A stretch of 64,000 bases of DNA from Candidatus Doudnabacteria bacterium RIFCSPHIGHO2_02_FULL_42_25 (GCA_001777665.1 MFEQ01000005.1:13741-77740), one strand, 5' to 3'. Counted from the stretch's first letter, positions 34,540 to 42,743 are shown. Numbers and translations: made by a program. Notes: generated by a model from the letters alone, not told the origin.

Positions 34540-34802
34540 CTAATTTCAAAGTTTTTATAGCCAACCAAGCGGCTTTCTTCAAATTTCAAATCCTTAACTT
34601 TCGCAAACAAAGGCCCTCGATGGCACCAAGATAAAAATTCTTCCAGGCTGTCTTCCTGACCCTCAACCTCGATATAGACACTCCCATCATCTTGGTTTTG
34701 GACAAACCCGGTGAGATGCAGCCCTTTCGCATGTTCTTTTGTTGACCATCGAAAAGTCACTCCATGTACTCGCCCTCGAATTTGAATATTATAGTGTCTA
34801 AT
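34536..34802 (-). CDS. acyP: Acylphosphatase with a non-canonical start
   Basis: The conserved N-terminus HYNIQIRGRVHGVTFRW lies upstream of the first GTG (34760). In frame, the only upstream codons before the TAA of the previous gene are CGG and then ATT at 34802, so initiation at AUU (or a mutated start) has to be assumed to keep the fold. The phosphate loop reads GRVHGVTFR with catalytic Arg and Thr in place of the usual Gly, and the catalytic Asn is in GFVQN. GGAGG lies 13 nt before the ATT. The enzyme hydrolyses acyl phosphates. A start at GTG 34760 would delete the active-site loop. Confidence 0.72.
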   Translation of the reverse strand: MRHYNIQIRGRVHGVTFRWSTKEHAKGLHLTGFVQNQDDGSVYIEVEGQEDSLEEFLSWCHRGPLFAKVKDLKFEESRLVGYKNFEIR

Positions 34803-34805
34803 CCG

Positions 34806-35237
34806 TTATCTCCAACCTCCGAGAATTAATCCGAACACTAGCAGCTGAACTAAAAAGTAAAATGTATTAATAGACCAAAGTTTCCACGACTTGGCTCCCC
34901 ACAGGACATCACTCATAGTCACTGGAACGACGAACCCTAGCCATACCCAGAAACCGCTCTGTAAACCAGCACTTATACCTTCAGTCTTTAAATAAGTTCC
35001 AGCAAAGACAGTGTGATGAGACAGAACGTAAGCCATAACAAGAGCGCCGATAAATGCCAAAGCATAACTCTTCATCATGCCTTTTTTCATCTCATCTCTT
35101 TTTGCAGTATCAAGGTTGTCCCAACCAGAAAGTTTAGCCCAAATTTTTCCAAACAAAGGACCGTACCAAATCGAACCGATGATCATGCTTGCAACCCCGC
35201 AAGCAAGAATTGCCCAATAATTCACTGGAACATCCAT
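34806..35237 (-). CDS. DUF1761 family membrane protein
   Basis: The 143-residue protein has four membrane helices and the family pattern NYWAILACGVASMIIGSIWYGPLFGKIW at the N-terminus with VTMSDVLWGAKSWKLWSINT near the end. The function of DUF1761 is unknown. It is followed by the acylphosphatase with no spacer. Confidence 0.82.
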   Translation of the reverse strand: MDVPVNYWAILACGVASMIIGSIWYGPLFGKIWAKLSGWDNLDTAKRDEMKKGMMKSYALAFIGALVMAYVLSHHTVFAGTYLKTEGISAGLQSGFWVWLGFVVPVTMSDVLWGAKSWKLWSINTFYFLVQLLVFGLILGGWR

Positions 35238-35318
35238 GTGATTTAAATTAATTATCTAAACAAAGCATAAAACGGAAGCAATTTTCCGTCAATTGGTATT
35301 AATATTTGATGTCAAAAC

Positions 35319-35358
35319 TTGTCGCAAAAATACTGTAATTACATCATTTTTGCGACAA
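35319..35358. repeat. 40-nt dispersed palindrome, copy 2
   Basis: TTGTCGCAAAAAT (35319-35331) is a perfect inverted repeat of ATTTTTGCGACAA (35346-35358). It aligns without gaps to 9108-9147 with 33 of 40 identities, including the central TGTAATTAC. It lies just after the CYTH gene stop. Confidence 0.8.
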
Positions 35359-35360
35359 AC

Positions 35361-35927
35361 TTATTCGACACGTTCAAAAGTGAAGTATCTCAAATTCTTC
35401 ACAGGGATTTTATATACCTCTTCAATAACTTCTGAAGCAGTCCCAAATACTCCTTTCGAATAATCAAAACTTAAATCTTTTGCGGCAACTTTAATACTCT
35501 CTTCGGAAGGTCCCTCGATCTCGACATAGGTTGGTACCTTAGGCCAGGTATCGATATCCACCACCACGTCATTGAATTTAAATTTATGTCGGTATTTCTC
35601 GTTTTCACGATCCATAACTAACCCTAACTCCTCTAAAAATGCTTTTAATTTTGCCGGCTCCTCAATCTTAAACTCGATCTCAAGTACACCAGTTGCTGTT
35701 CTTTGTTGCGAATGCTTATATGCAAAAAAGTAACCATTTTTTGTTTTTCTGATTCTCCCAAATTTTGTATCTTTCGGCCACTCCCCTTTCGCATCATGAA
35801 AAATCTGCTCGGTAATCAGCTCCTCGCCCAAATCCACGGCATGTAGAGCGTTGAGCTTTTCAATCAGAGCGTTTTTATCGACTTCTAGAAACTTAACTTC
35901 GATTTCCCGATTTTCAAGGGTTGTCAT
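35361..35927 (-). CDS. Class IV adenylate cyclase-like CYTH protein
   Basis: The 188-residue protein has the CYTH motif REIEVKF (ExExK) at residues 7-13 and later tunnel strands with RIRKTKNGYFFAYK, VLEIEFKIEE and VDIDTWP. It is closer to CyaB-type cyclases than the first CYTH protein at 6138-6785. Whether it makes cAMP or hydrolyses triphosphates cannot be told from sequence. Confidence 0.8.
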   Translation of the reverse strand: MTTLENREIEVKFLEVDKNALIEKLNALHAVDLGEELITEQIFHDAKGEWPKDTKFGRIRKTKNGYFFAYKHSQQRTATGVLEIEFKIEEPAKLKAFLEELGLVMDRENEKYRHKFKFNDVVVDIDTWPKVPTYVEIEGPSEESIKVAAKDLSFDYSKGVFGTASEVIEEVYKIPVKNLRYFTFERVE

Positions 35928-36241
35928 GCAGGATTAAAGAATGAGTATTATCTTCGCAATTACATTCCTGCAGAGGTGTGCCTTTCAGGTGACACCCTTC
36001 TGTATCGCAATTCTTGGGAATATTTGAAACCCCTGCACAAGCTGGGCATACGTAGTGCTTCAATTGACTTTTCCTTTCAGATCTCCCCACTCCTTGAGAG
36101 GAGAGAAATTCTCTCCCTCATCAACCGCCGGGGGCTGGTCGGGGGTGAGGTAGATTCTAAGACTGGCTTGTAATCTACCCCTCCCTTAGTCCCTCCCCGC
36201 TCACGGGGAGGGAAATTCTAATTAGTATTTATACTATAGCA
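35928..36241. repeat. Intergenic repeat region
   Basis: No gene is supported. A hairpin GGTGT...ACACC (35974-35995) is followed by a palindrome-rich element (about 36095-36215). It includes CTCCCTCATCAACCGCCGGG (36113-36132 and on to 36138), which recurs at 45764-45789 with one mismatch in 26. A CCTCCCCG/CGGGGAGG hairpin closes it. Confidence 0.6.
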
Positions 36242-36295
36242 AAAAAAATAGAGCACCGGAAAGCTGGTCCTCCTAAAAGGCGACTCGTCGTGAAG
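36242..36295 (-). terminator. Terminator of purE
   Basis: On the minus strand GAGTCGCC pairs with GGTGCTC with one bulge, and is followed by TATTTTTTTT. It starts within 10 nt of the purE TAG stop. Confidence 0.6.
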
Positions 36296-36787
36296 CTATA
36301 ACTGAAGCTTGATCGCCCTCACTTTGTTCGTTTGTTCCTGGCGGAAATCAAGGAGTTTGTGTGCAAGACTGTCGTTGGAAAGCGCAAGGATAGATACAGC
36401 TAACAGAGCTGCATTATCCGCCTTTCCAATTGCAACCGTGGCAACGGGAACTCCACTTGGCATCTGCACGATCGAAAGCAGAGAATCAAGCCCATGAAGT
36501 GCTATGGTCATGATTGGAACACCAATCACAGGCAGGATTGTATGACCGGCAACCATTCCTGGCAGGTGTGCCGCTCCACCAGCTCCGGCGATAATGCATT
36601 TCAAGCCCCTGATGTGTGCCGTGTGCGCGTACTCAGTCATAAAATCTGGTGTCCGATGCGCACTAACTACTTCGTACTCAACTGGCACATCGAACTCCAT
36701 TAACTTCTGAACGGCCAACTTCATCGTCGGCCAGTCCGAATCGCTGCCCATGATCACTCCAACTTGGGGATTCTGATGGACGTCCAT
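36296..36787 (-). CDS. purE: N5-carboxyaminoimidazole ribonucleotide mutase PurE
   Basis: The 163-residue class I PurE has GVIMGSDSDWPTM, the catalytic His region VSAHRTPDFM, and GAGGAAHLPGMVAGHT. It moves the carboxyl group from N5-CAIR to CAIR in purine synthesis. No other pur gene is in the window. A strong AGGAGG precedes the ATG, and its codon choice is richer in G/C than that of neighbours, as in the cassette-like genes; acquisition by transfer is possible. Confidence 0.93.
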   Translation of the reverse strand: MDVHQNPQVGVIMGSDSDWPTMKLAVQKLMEFDVPVEYEVVSAHRTPDFMTEYAHTAHIRGLKCIIAGAGGAAHLPGMVAGHTILPVIGVPIMTIALHGLDSLLSIVQMPSGVPVATVAIGKADNAALLAVSILALSNDSLAHKLLDFRQEQTNKVRAIKLQL

Positions 36788-36814
36788 GTTGTCCTCCTCA
36801 TGAAAGAGCCCTAA

Positions 36815-37006
36815 CTACGATGGGCTTACTGTTGGGGGATTTGCAACGTCAGTACACTCGTAGTTACGACGATGATTTGGATTCTCACAACTCGAACCCT
36901 TCTCTTCGCAGTAACTGACAACTCTGGTAGTGTTTAGTTCGCTGTAACGACCTATCACGCAACCGCAAGAAAGCGTCCGGAAACCGAGTAACCGTGCTAA
37001 AGCCAT
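36815..37006 (-). CDS. Small Cys-rich orphan protein
   Basis: The 63-residue protein has five Cys in a SCGCVIG...SYCEEKGSSCENPNHRRNYEC arrangement, which suggests a small metal-binding or disulfide fold. AAGGAGG lies 5 nt before the ATG and the stop is TAG. It is upstream of purE by 27 bp and may be cotranscribed. I do not recognise the family. Confidence 0.6.
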   Translation of the reverse strand: MALARLLGFRTLSCGCVIGRYSELNTTRVVSYCEEKGSSCENPNHRRNYECTDVANPPTVSPS

Positions 37007-37062
37007 ACGTGCCTCCTTGTTCGCTTATTGTATTTTAATTTGCTTTCGATGGCAAATTAACC

Positions 37063-38760
37063 TCATGGTGCATTTAGTATGTGATCAGGGACTAACCACT
37101 GACAGCTAGTTTTGTCTTTTTTGATTCTTAAAATATCTTGCTCTAAAGCTTGTTTATGAATATCGATAAAGGCTTGGATAACTTGATTGACTTCGTCTGC
37201 CGAAAGTTTATTTAAATCAAAGTCGATATAAGAGTACTCGCCCACTTTCGGCAAACCTTCTTGCTGATTAAACACAAAATACATCCGTTTGTATTTATGT
37301 AAAATACTTTCATACTTCACAGTATGAAAGTAAATTTCCAGGAGAGTTTTGGATTCGGCTCCGGTTAGAAACAAAATGGGATAGCGAAACCAACAGTCAT
37401 TGTCAGAAACACGGACTATAACTAAATCGCTTTGGTTTAATCCCATTCTTTGAAATTGCTCGGCGGCTTGATAAAACTTTTCGTTTTCAGAATCATAATT
37501 ATATGCTTGAGCTCGATATTCGTTGAATTGTTGGGTGAAACGCACAGACTCATAACCTACGGCAAGGATCGCAAGAATTAAAACTCCTACAGTCACCATT
37601 CCGACGGTAGTATGCCGGAGGAATCTCTCCTTCAAGCTCTGGAGAGCGATCTCTCCACTCCGCTTCGCTCCGGTCGAGATGGTTAAAAATAGGCCATAGA
37701 CAATAAAATACCAACTCAATAAATAGCTTTGATAAATAAAGTTCGGAACTTTGGATGTAACCAAAGATATGGCGATCAGATTCCAAAGAAACCACCCACC
37801 CGCAAGTGTTAATGTGGTTCGTCTAGTCCGGTACCATGATACCGCAGCGACAGCAAGCCCTACAAAAAAAATCCATGTCCAGCCAAATAAGTATCTTTGC
37901 GGTAAATAGTTTGTAAAATGCCAATGCCACGGCCGTTCCCAACCTTCTAACTGATTGAAATGAGAAAAGGTTACAAGTAATCCATTTTTAAATGCCTCGG
38001 GAGATACTAGAAACAATGGTAAATAATAAACAACAAGAGCAGCAACTAAGCTACCCCCTGCAATCAGAAGTTTCCTGTAACTTTGCTTGTCTCGACTCAA
38101 TAAAATCAACAGCGTCGCGACTGGAATAGCTCCCAGTAAATTTTTTGCCATGATCGGCAGCGCTACAACTAAACTGATAACTATTAACTGATAACTGCTA
38201 ACTGATTTTCTATTCTTCAAATACCAAAGAATGGCTCCGAAACTGGCCACAACTGTGAACGCCAGGACGATATCAGAAACTCCGAAAGCGTAGCCTGTGA
38301 TCAACTCATGAGTAAAAGGCGTGTTGACCCAAAGTATTGCGGAAATAGTTGCCGCTCCTGCTGCCAACAAACTTTTTTTATAGTTATAAACTACAAAAAT
38401 AAACAAAAGTCCGGTGAGTAGAGTCACGAAAGCAAAAGCCAGTCTTTTGACTTCGATAGTAACTTGTCCGTCAATCTCAAAAAAAATATACGGAACATAC
38501 GCAAACATCGGTGGGATATGCTGCCAGTACGGTCCTTCCATCCAATTCCCCTGTTCCTCAACGAAAGGATTGACCCTGACCATTGGTGGGAAAAATTTTC
38601 GTGTGATATTGGCGGCAACGACAGAATTCGACGACTCATCATGCGCATGTAAGTTCTTTTCAAAAATCAATGGAAAATCAGACCGAGTATTGCGCACAAA
38701 AACAATGCTAAAAGTTAGCATTAAAATTGTCACCGCCACTTGTTTCTGATATCTTGCCAT
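37063..38760 (-). CDS. GT-C fold membrane glycosyltransferase (PMT/ArnT-like)
   Basis: The 565-residue protein has about ten membrane helices and a first extracytoplasmic loop with HDESSN (about 40-45), where GT39-type enzymes carry their catalytic acid. It probably transfers a sugar from a lipid carrier outside the membrane. Two stretches look like repeat DNA read in frame: STGAKRSGEIALQSLKERF (about 360-378, 37613-37683) and SVSSYQLIVISLVV (38172-38207). The next gene is divergent. Confidence 0.75.
   Translation of the reverse strand: MARYQKQVAVTILMLTFSIVFVRNTRSDFPLIFEKNLHAHDESSNSVVAANITRKFFPPMVRVNPFVEEQGNWMEGPYWQHIPPMFAYVPYIFFEIDGQVTIEVKRLAFAFVTLLTGLLFIFVVYNYKKSLLAAGAATISAILWVNTPFTHELITGYAFGVSDIVLAFTVVASFGAILWYLKNRKSVSSYQLIVISLVVALPIMAKNLLGAIPVATLLILLSRDKQSYRKLLIAGGSLVAALVVYYLPLFLVSPEAFKNGLLVTFSHFNQLEGWERPWHWHFTNYLPQRYLFGWTWIFFVGLAVAAVSWYRTRRTTLTLAGGWFLWNLIAISLVTSKVPNFIYQSYLLSWYFIVYGLFLTISTGAKRSGEIALQSLKERFLRHTTVGMVTVGVLILAILAVGYESVRFTQQFNEYRAQAYNYDSENEKFYQAAEQFQRMGLNQSDLVIVRVSDNDCWFRYPILFLTGAESKTLLEIYFHTVKYESILHKYKRMYFVFNQQEGLPKVGEYSYIDFDLNKLSADEVNQVIQAFIDIHKQALEQDILRIKKDKTSCQWLVPDHILNAP
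37613..37683. repeat. Palindromic repeat inserted in frame in the GT-C gene
   Basis: The stretch ends in TCGAGATGGT (37674-37683) and contains GGAGAGCGATCTCTCC. On the minus strand AACCATCTCGACC and GGAGAGATCGCTC each match the intergenic element at 50199-50311 with one mismatch in 13. Confidence 0.55.
38172..38207. repeat. Heptamer tandem repeat inside the GT-C gene
   Basis: AACTGAT/AACTATT/AACTGAT/AACTGCT/AACTGAT form five degenerate heptamers within coding sequence. Confidence 0.65.
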
Positions 38761-38780
38761 ACCATAATCTTACCTCAAGC

Positions 38781-38809
38781 TTGACAATTTGGCTAAAAAA
38801 GTGTACTAT
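38781..38809 (+). promoter_or_regulatory. Promoter of the DEAD-box helicase gene
   Basis: TTGACA (38781-38786), 17 bp, TACTAT (38804-38809), then 8 nt to the ATG. The mRNA is predicted to be leaderless or nearly so. Confidence 0.85.
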
Positions 38810-38817
38810 TAGTCGTT

Positions 38818-40140
38818 ATGACGCCAATGAATACATTCGACGGTTTGGGGATTGCACCGAAATTGCTGCAAATCCTGACAAGTCTCAAATTTACAACTCC
38901 GACACCAATTCAACTTCAATCGATTCCTGTCGCGATAGAAGGAAAGGATGTTATGGGTATCGCACAAACTGGTACTGGCAAAACCATGGCTTTTGGTATT
39001 CCCATGATTCAGCGGCTCGCCCAACTAAAAGGACGAGGGCTTATCATTTTGCCGACACGAGAACTAGCACTCCAAGTCAATCAATCTCTGCAATTGATCG
39101 GGAAATCTCTTGGACTAAAAACAGCAGTCATGATTGGTGGCGAACCAATTGGTCGCCAGATTCGGGCTTTGAAACAAAATCCTCATATTCTCATAGGCAC
39201 ACCGGGGCGAATCAACGACCATCTAGAACAACGCACGCTAAATCTGTCGCTGGTGAAAATTTTAGTTTTGGATGAAGCGGACCGAATGCTGGACATGGGA
39301 TTTGAACCTCAAATCAAAAAGATTTTGGCCCAGATACCACGCGAACGCCAAACCATGCTTTTTTCAGCCACCATGCCTGACCAGATTGTAAAAATTGCGA
39401 CGACCTATATGGCTCAACCTCTAAGGATTGAAGTCGCACCGGCAGGCACCACTGCTCGCGATATTGCACAAGAAGTATTTTTCGTGAGGAAAGAAAAAAA
39501 ACTGGATTTACTGGCCAAAGTTTTATCTGAACACAAAGGCGCGGTCTTGGTTTTTTCACGCACCAAATTTGGCGCCCGAAAAATCGCCACTTCAGTTCGC
39601 AACATGGGTCATGCTGCTTCTGAAATTCACTCCAATCGATCTCTCGGTCAGAGAAAAGAGGCTTTGGAGGGATTTAAAATCGGTAGATACCGAGTTCTTG
39701 TGGCAACTGATATCGCGGCTCGTGGAATTGATGTTACAGGAATCGAACTTGTTCTAAATTATGATCTGCCAGAAAATCCAGAAGATTACGTTCATCGCAT
39801 TGGCCGAACAGGTCGCGCAGGTTTATCCGGAAAAGCGATTTCGTTCGCCACACCAGATCAGAGATATGATGTCCGAAGTATTGAGCGACTGATCAAACTC
39901 ACTTTGCCTGTCACTCATGCCCCAGAGCTCTCCACTACTCCATCCATCTCACCAGCGCCTGCGAGACATGGTTATGTAAGGCAAGTTCGGGGACAGCAAC
40001 CGCATCGACGAGAAGATCGATCTCGCAGATCTCGCCCTAAATTTACAAGCCACCGAGGTAAGCCTACTGACCAAGGATTTGATGCCCATCACCGGAGATC
40101 TAACCGAATTAACTATCGCGACGATCGCGATTCTTTCTAA
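38818..40140 (+). CDS. DEAD-box RNA helicase, RhlE type
   Basis: The 440-residue helicase carries the Q motif (TPTPIQLQSIP), Walker A AQTGTGKT, PTRELALQ, GTPGR, DEAD (VLDEADRML), SAT and HRIGRTGRAG. The C-terminal ~70 residues are basic and Arg/His-rich, typical of an RNA-binding tail. It unwinds structured RNA, for example in ribosome assembly or decay. Its 3' end overlaps a convergent small gene by 32 bp. Confidence 0.93.
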   Translation: MTPMNTFDGLGIAPKLLQILTSLKFTTPTPIQLQSIPVAIEGKDVMGIAQTGTGKTMAFGIPMIQRLAQLKGRGLIILPTRELALQVNQSLQLIGKSLGLKTAVMIGGEPIGRQIRALKQNPHILIGTPGRINDHLEQRTLNLSLVKILVLDEADRMLDMGFEPQIKKILAQIPRERQTMLFSATMPDQIVKIATTYMAQPLRIEVAPAGTTARDIAQEVFFVRKEKKLDLLAKVLSEHKGAVLVFSRTKFGARKIATSVRNMGHAASEIHSNRSLGQRKEALEGFKIGRYRVLVATDIAARGIDVTGIELVLNYDLPENPEDYVHRIGRTGRAGLSGKAISFATPDQRYDVRSIERLIKLTLPVTHAPELSTTPSISPAPARHGYVRQVRGQQPHRREDRSRRSRPKFTSHRGKPTDQGFDAHHRRSNRINYRDDRDSF

Positions 40141-40297
40141 ATAAATATTCTTTTATTTTTTCCCAGAATGCAATTCTGACACCCAGTAACTCCAGCCCCA
40201 CAAACGCCAGCCACGATCCTGGTGTGAAAGGCGTGATTAATGCCAAAAGGCCTAAGATGATTAACAATATTCCTAAAATAGTTTTAGTAAGTTTCAT
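40109..40297 (-). CDS. Small membrane protein with TPGSW motif
   Basis: The 62-residue protein has two short membrane helices around PFTPGSWLAFVGLELLG, similar to the PGPGW-type small membrane proteins of unknown function. The tail is strongly basic and encoded opposite the helicase 3' end (32-bp convergent overlap). It overlaps the upstream gene by 14 bp. Confidence 0.68.
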   Translation of the reverse strand: MKLTKTILGILLIILGLLALITPFTPGSWLAFVGLELLGVRIAFWEKIKEYLFRKNRDRRDS

Positions 40298-40640
40298 TAA
40301 GGTATTGAATTTGGTCTAGAGATGTTCCAGCACCAGACAACATGGTTTTAACCAAAAAGAATGAAATAATAAGGGAAAAAACGGTTAACAAAGTACAAAA
40401 TAAAGCCGCCTGACTGCCATCATCTTTGTCTGATAAATAAAATTTAATCGCATAAATAAAACCAAGTGGTGGAAGGGCTAAAGATACTAAATACGCTATT
40501 CGCTTTTCCTTTACAGGAATCAAATTCCTTTCATGTTTTTGCAACGCATTGATCATCAAACCGGCTACATCAATTTTTTTATCTGATGCACCTAATTTTG
40601 CGTACTCTTCAATTTCTTTTTCTAATTTATCTTCAGACAT
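40284..40640 (-). CDS. Two-helix membrane protein of unknown function
   Basis: The 118-residue protein has an acidic helical N-terminus (about 1-45) and two membrane segments (about 48-67 and 78-100). No family is recognised. It is 5 bp from the DedA-like gene and overlaps the next gene, so the three form one operon. Confidence 0.65.
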   Translation of the reverse strand: MSEDKLEKEIEEYAKLGASDKKIDVAGLMINALQKHERNLIPVKEKRIAYLVSLALPPLGFIYAIKFYLSDKDDGSQAALFCTLLTVFSLIISFFLVKTMLSGAGTSLDQIQYLNETY

Positions 40641-40645
40641 AAAAC

Positions 40646-41227
40646 TTAGTATAAAATTCTAAATAATTCTAAAAAGCCTTTCGAGTACAATGTATTGAAA
40701 ATTATATTTCCCAAAAAAACTGCTCCTATTAGATAGGTCATTCGGTATCTCAAAAATCCTAAAGGCACAACTATAATTTCATTTGGAAACGGGACGATAG
40801 AAGCGAATAAAAAAATGATTCCTAGTGGCAAATACTGATGTTTGTCGCGGAGTTTATTTAGGCGCTGCATAACTTTTTGATTCAAAGCGTGAGAGAAAAC
40901 TCCCCTGCCAGCGCGACCCAGAATATATGCCGCCACATCAGCAATCGTCATGCCTAGTGACAAGATAAGAATTGTCGTCCAAAAATTTAATCCTGATTCT
41001 ATAAGAGCAGGGATAAACGAAACCGCAGGGATAGGCACAACGAGGTTGAACCCACTGACTACTGCTGCTGCAAAAATTCCGAAATAACCGTAACGCGTAA
41101 TTATTTCTTGAACGTATTGGTTATCCGAAGCTGCTACGCTAAGCCAAAAAGCAAATGCCAAAATCGCGACTAACAACGCTAGACTGACTAAAAATTTTAT
41201 TTCAGGTGCTAAGTTTATCTTTCTCAT
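40646..41227 (-). CDS. DedA/VTT family membrane protein
   Basis: The 193-residue protein shows the VTT (SNARE-associated) pattern: a re-entrant segment with GYFGIFAAAVVSGFNLVVPIPAVSF, a GxxxxDxxxYxxGRxGR region (GMTIADVAAYILGRAGR), and FPNEIIVVPLGFLRY near the end. DedA-type proteins flip phospholipids or undecaprenyl phosphate. That role is from the family, not shown here. Confidence 0.78.
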   Translation of the reverse strand: MRKINLAPEIKFLVSLALLVAILAFAFWLSVAASDNQYVQEIITRYGYFGIFAAAVVSGFNLVVPIPAVSFIPALIESGLNFWTTILILSLGMTIADVAAYILGRAGRGVFSHALNQKVMQRLNKLRDKHQYLPLGIIFLFASIVPFPNEIIVVPLGFLRYRMTYLIGAVFLGNIIFNTLYSKGFLELFRILY

Positions 41228-41263
41228 GATTAAAGTATAGCAGAGTTAAAACCAGGTACTGAA

Positions 41264-41293
41264 AAAGAAAAAGCCTAGCACTGTGCGCTAGGC
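41264..41293 (-). terminator. Terminator containing the stop of the EPSPS-like gene
   Basis: On the minus strand GCCTAGC, a 7-nt loop, GCTAGGC and then TTTTTCTTTTT. The TAG stop is inside the left arm. Confidence 0.8.
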
Positions 41294-42202
41294 AAACGAG
41301 ACGTGGCTGGCATATTCCTGCATGAACTGCGGGAACTCTGGCCAGCTTTTACTCACGACGTGTGGATACTGGACTTTCACATCCACATGGTGTACTGCAC
41401 CCCACATTACTATCGCTTGTACGACCCGGTGATCTTTGGAAGTAACCGTTAGCCCTGCCTTAGCCCACCCGAGAGCTTTCTCTACTTCCTCGAACCGGTT
41501 GCTTTCGTGTCCAGCCAAACTCGGCCAGCGATATTCTGCCTCCGATCTCGTGATGTAGTCGAAGACGCGAGCGAAACAATAATCTTCAGGCTGGAGAGGA
41601 GTGAAGTTTGGACGCTTTCCGATCAACAGTTCACGGAACGCCGATGCCTGGGCTCTGATCGTTTCGTCATACCTGGGTTCCCAGCAGAGTTTTTTTCTTC
41701 TTCTAGCATACCAGTGGTCCACGCCCTCGTACGTTAACTTGAGTTTAAAGGGCGCATCAACCAAACGTTCCTTGTCACCCAGGAGCACTGCAGCACTTGC
41801 CCATTGCGAAGTTGGCTCACCCGGAAAGTTCAGAAGTGCTGTTTGGCTCAAGTAGACGATCGCAGGGTCTCGGCTTAACTTTCGCTTCTTCAGAGTACCT
41901 GAAGCTTTGAGTCGGAGTTTCAGTCCAAGCATCCAGATCGCAAACTGCAGAAAACGGTAGAGCGTTCCTGATTCCCCGACATTGATCGTCCTGGCCTTAG
42001 GCCAAACTATACCGAGCAAAAACCAACGAAAGCTAAACTTAGAGTATCTCAACCATACGACGCAGGCTCGTTTCAGAGCCACTAGGTCGTCAGACAAGAT
42101 AAGCTGTGCTGCTAAAAACTCTAGTATGTCAGGATAGCCGTAAATCAGATCGAGGATACCCATACGGATGATCCACGATTTATCGAGCGGTATATATTTC
42201 AT
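41288..42202 (-). CDS. Divergent EPSP-synthase-like (EPT/RTPC fold) protein
   Basis: Three segments line up with EPSP synthase landmarks in the correct order: VGESGTLYRFLQFA (for GNAGTxxRFL), GEPTSQWASAAVLLGD (for the SSQxxSALLxA strand), and GHESNRFEEVEKALGW then SKDHRVVQAIVMWG (for KESDR and DHRxAMAxAVAG). The catalytic N-terminal PGSKS lysine region is not obvious, and 304 residues is short against about 430. It may act on a different enolpyruvyl or cyclic substrate, or be non-catalytic. It has a GGAGG site, sits alone, and ends in a terminator that includes its stop codon. Confidence 0.55.
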   Translation of the reverse strand: MKYIPLDKSWIIRMGILDLIYGYPDILEFLAAQLILSDDLVALKRACVVWLRYSKFSFRWFLLGIVWPKARTINVGESGTLYRFLQFAIWMLGLKLRLKASGTLKKRKLSRDPAIVYLSQTALLNFPGEPTSQWASAAVLLGDKERLVDAPFKLKLTYEGVDHWYARRRKKLCWEPRYDETIRAQASAFRELLIGKRPNFTPLQPEDYCFARVFDYITRSEAEYRWPSLAGHESNRFEEVEKALGWAKAGLTVTSKDHRVVQAIVMWGAVHHVDVKVQYPHVVSKSWPEFPQFMQEYASHVSFA

Positions 42203-42260
42203 CGTGAATCCTCCCTTCGAAATGTCTAATTATATTATCGGAATTTTGAACTTTTGAAAA

Positions 42261-42288
42261 GTAAAAAAAACAGCACTAGGGCTGTTTT
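42261..42288 (-). terminator. Terminator after the 42407-43786 gene group
   Basis: AAAACAGC (42267-42274) pairs with GCTGTTTT (42281-42288), with a T tract on the minus strand. It lies about 120 nt after the last minus-strand gene of that group. Confidence 0.65.
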
Positions 42289-42406
42289 AAAAAAATCCGC
42301 AATTCCTTAATATATCTTAGTTAGTTCCGTCTAAATTAGTACTTCGGATGTAATTACACATTTTTTACGATTAAAATTTTATAGCAAATAACTCCTCGTA
42401 TATCCA

Positions 42407-42736
42407 TTACTTTAATTTGATCATCACAGATTTATCCAAACCATATTTCTCTTTAACCCATTTATCTGCATCTTCTAAAACAAATTTGCCATAATCATTA
42501 TCTGGGACAAGGGTTAAGTCTACTGACCATTTAAGTTTCTTATTTTTCTCTGGTGTCTTCATGAACAGAATAAAATCAACATCAGCGGGTCTGGATTTCT
42601 TAGTCGTAAAACTGCCTAACACATAAGCTTCAAAGATTGGTATTAGCTTACTTAATTGCTTAACAATTCTTTCAGCATTTCTCCACATCAGTTTACGATA
42701 TTTTGAATCCAATAACTTTTTAGGGATTTTTTTCAT
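42407..42736 (-). CDS. Nucleotidyltransferase-domain protein (MNT type)
   Basis: The 109-residue protein has GSFTTKKSRPADVDFILF, the GSx10DxD metal-binding motif of minimal nucleotidyltransferases. Such proteins pair with HEPN partners in toxin-antitoxin systems or act alone. No HEPN gene is adjacent; the neighbour is a deoxyribosyltransferase-like gene, so a TA role is not supported. Confidence 0.7.
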   Translation of the reverse strand: MKKIPKKLLDSKYRKLMWRNAERIVKQLSKLIPIFEAYVLGSFTTKKSRPADVDFILFMKTPEKNKKLKWSVDLTLVPDNDYGKFVLEDADKWVKEKYGLDKSVMIKLK

Positions 42737-42743
42737 GGATAAT

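Noticed and set aside
35974..35995. Possible tRNA or T-box in the repeat region
   Set aside because: Only a single short hairpin is seen; no cloverleaf or T-box sequence.
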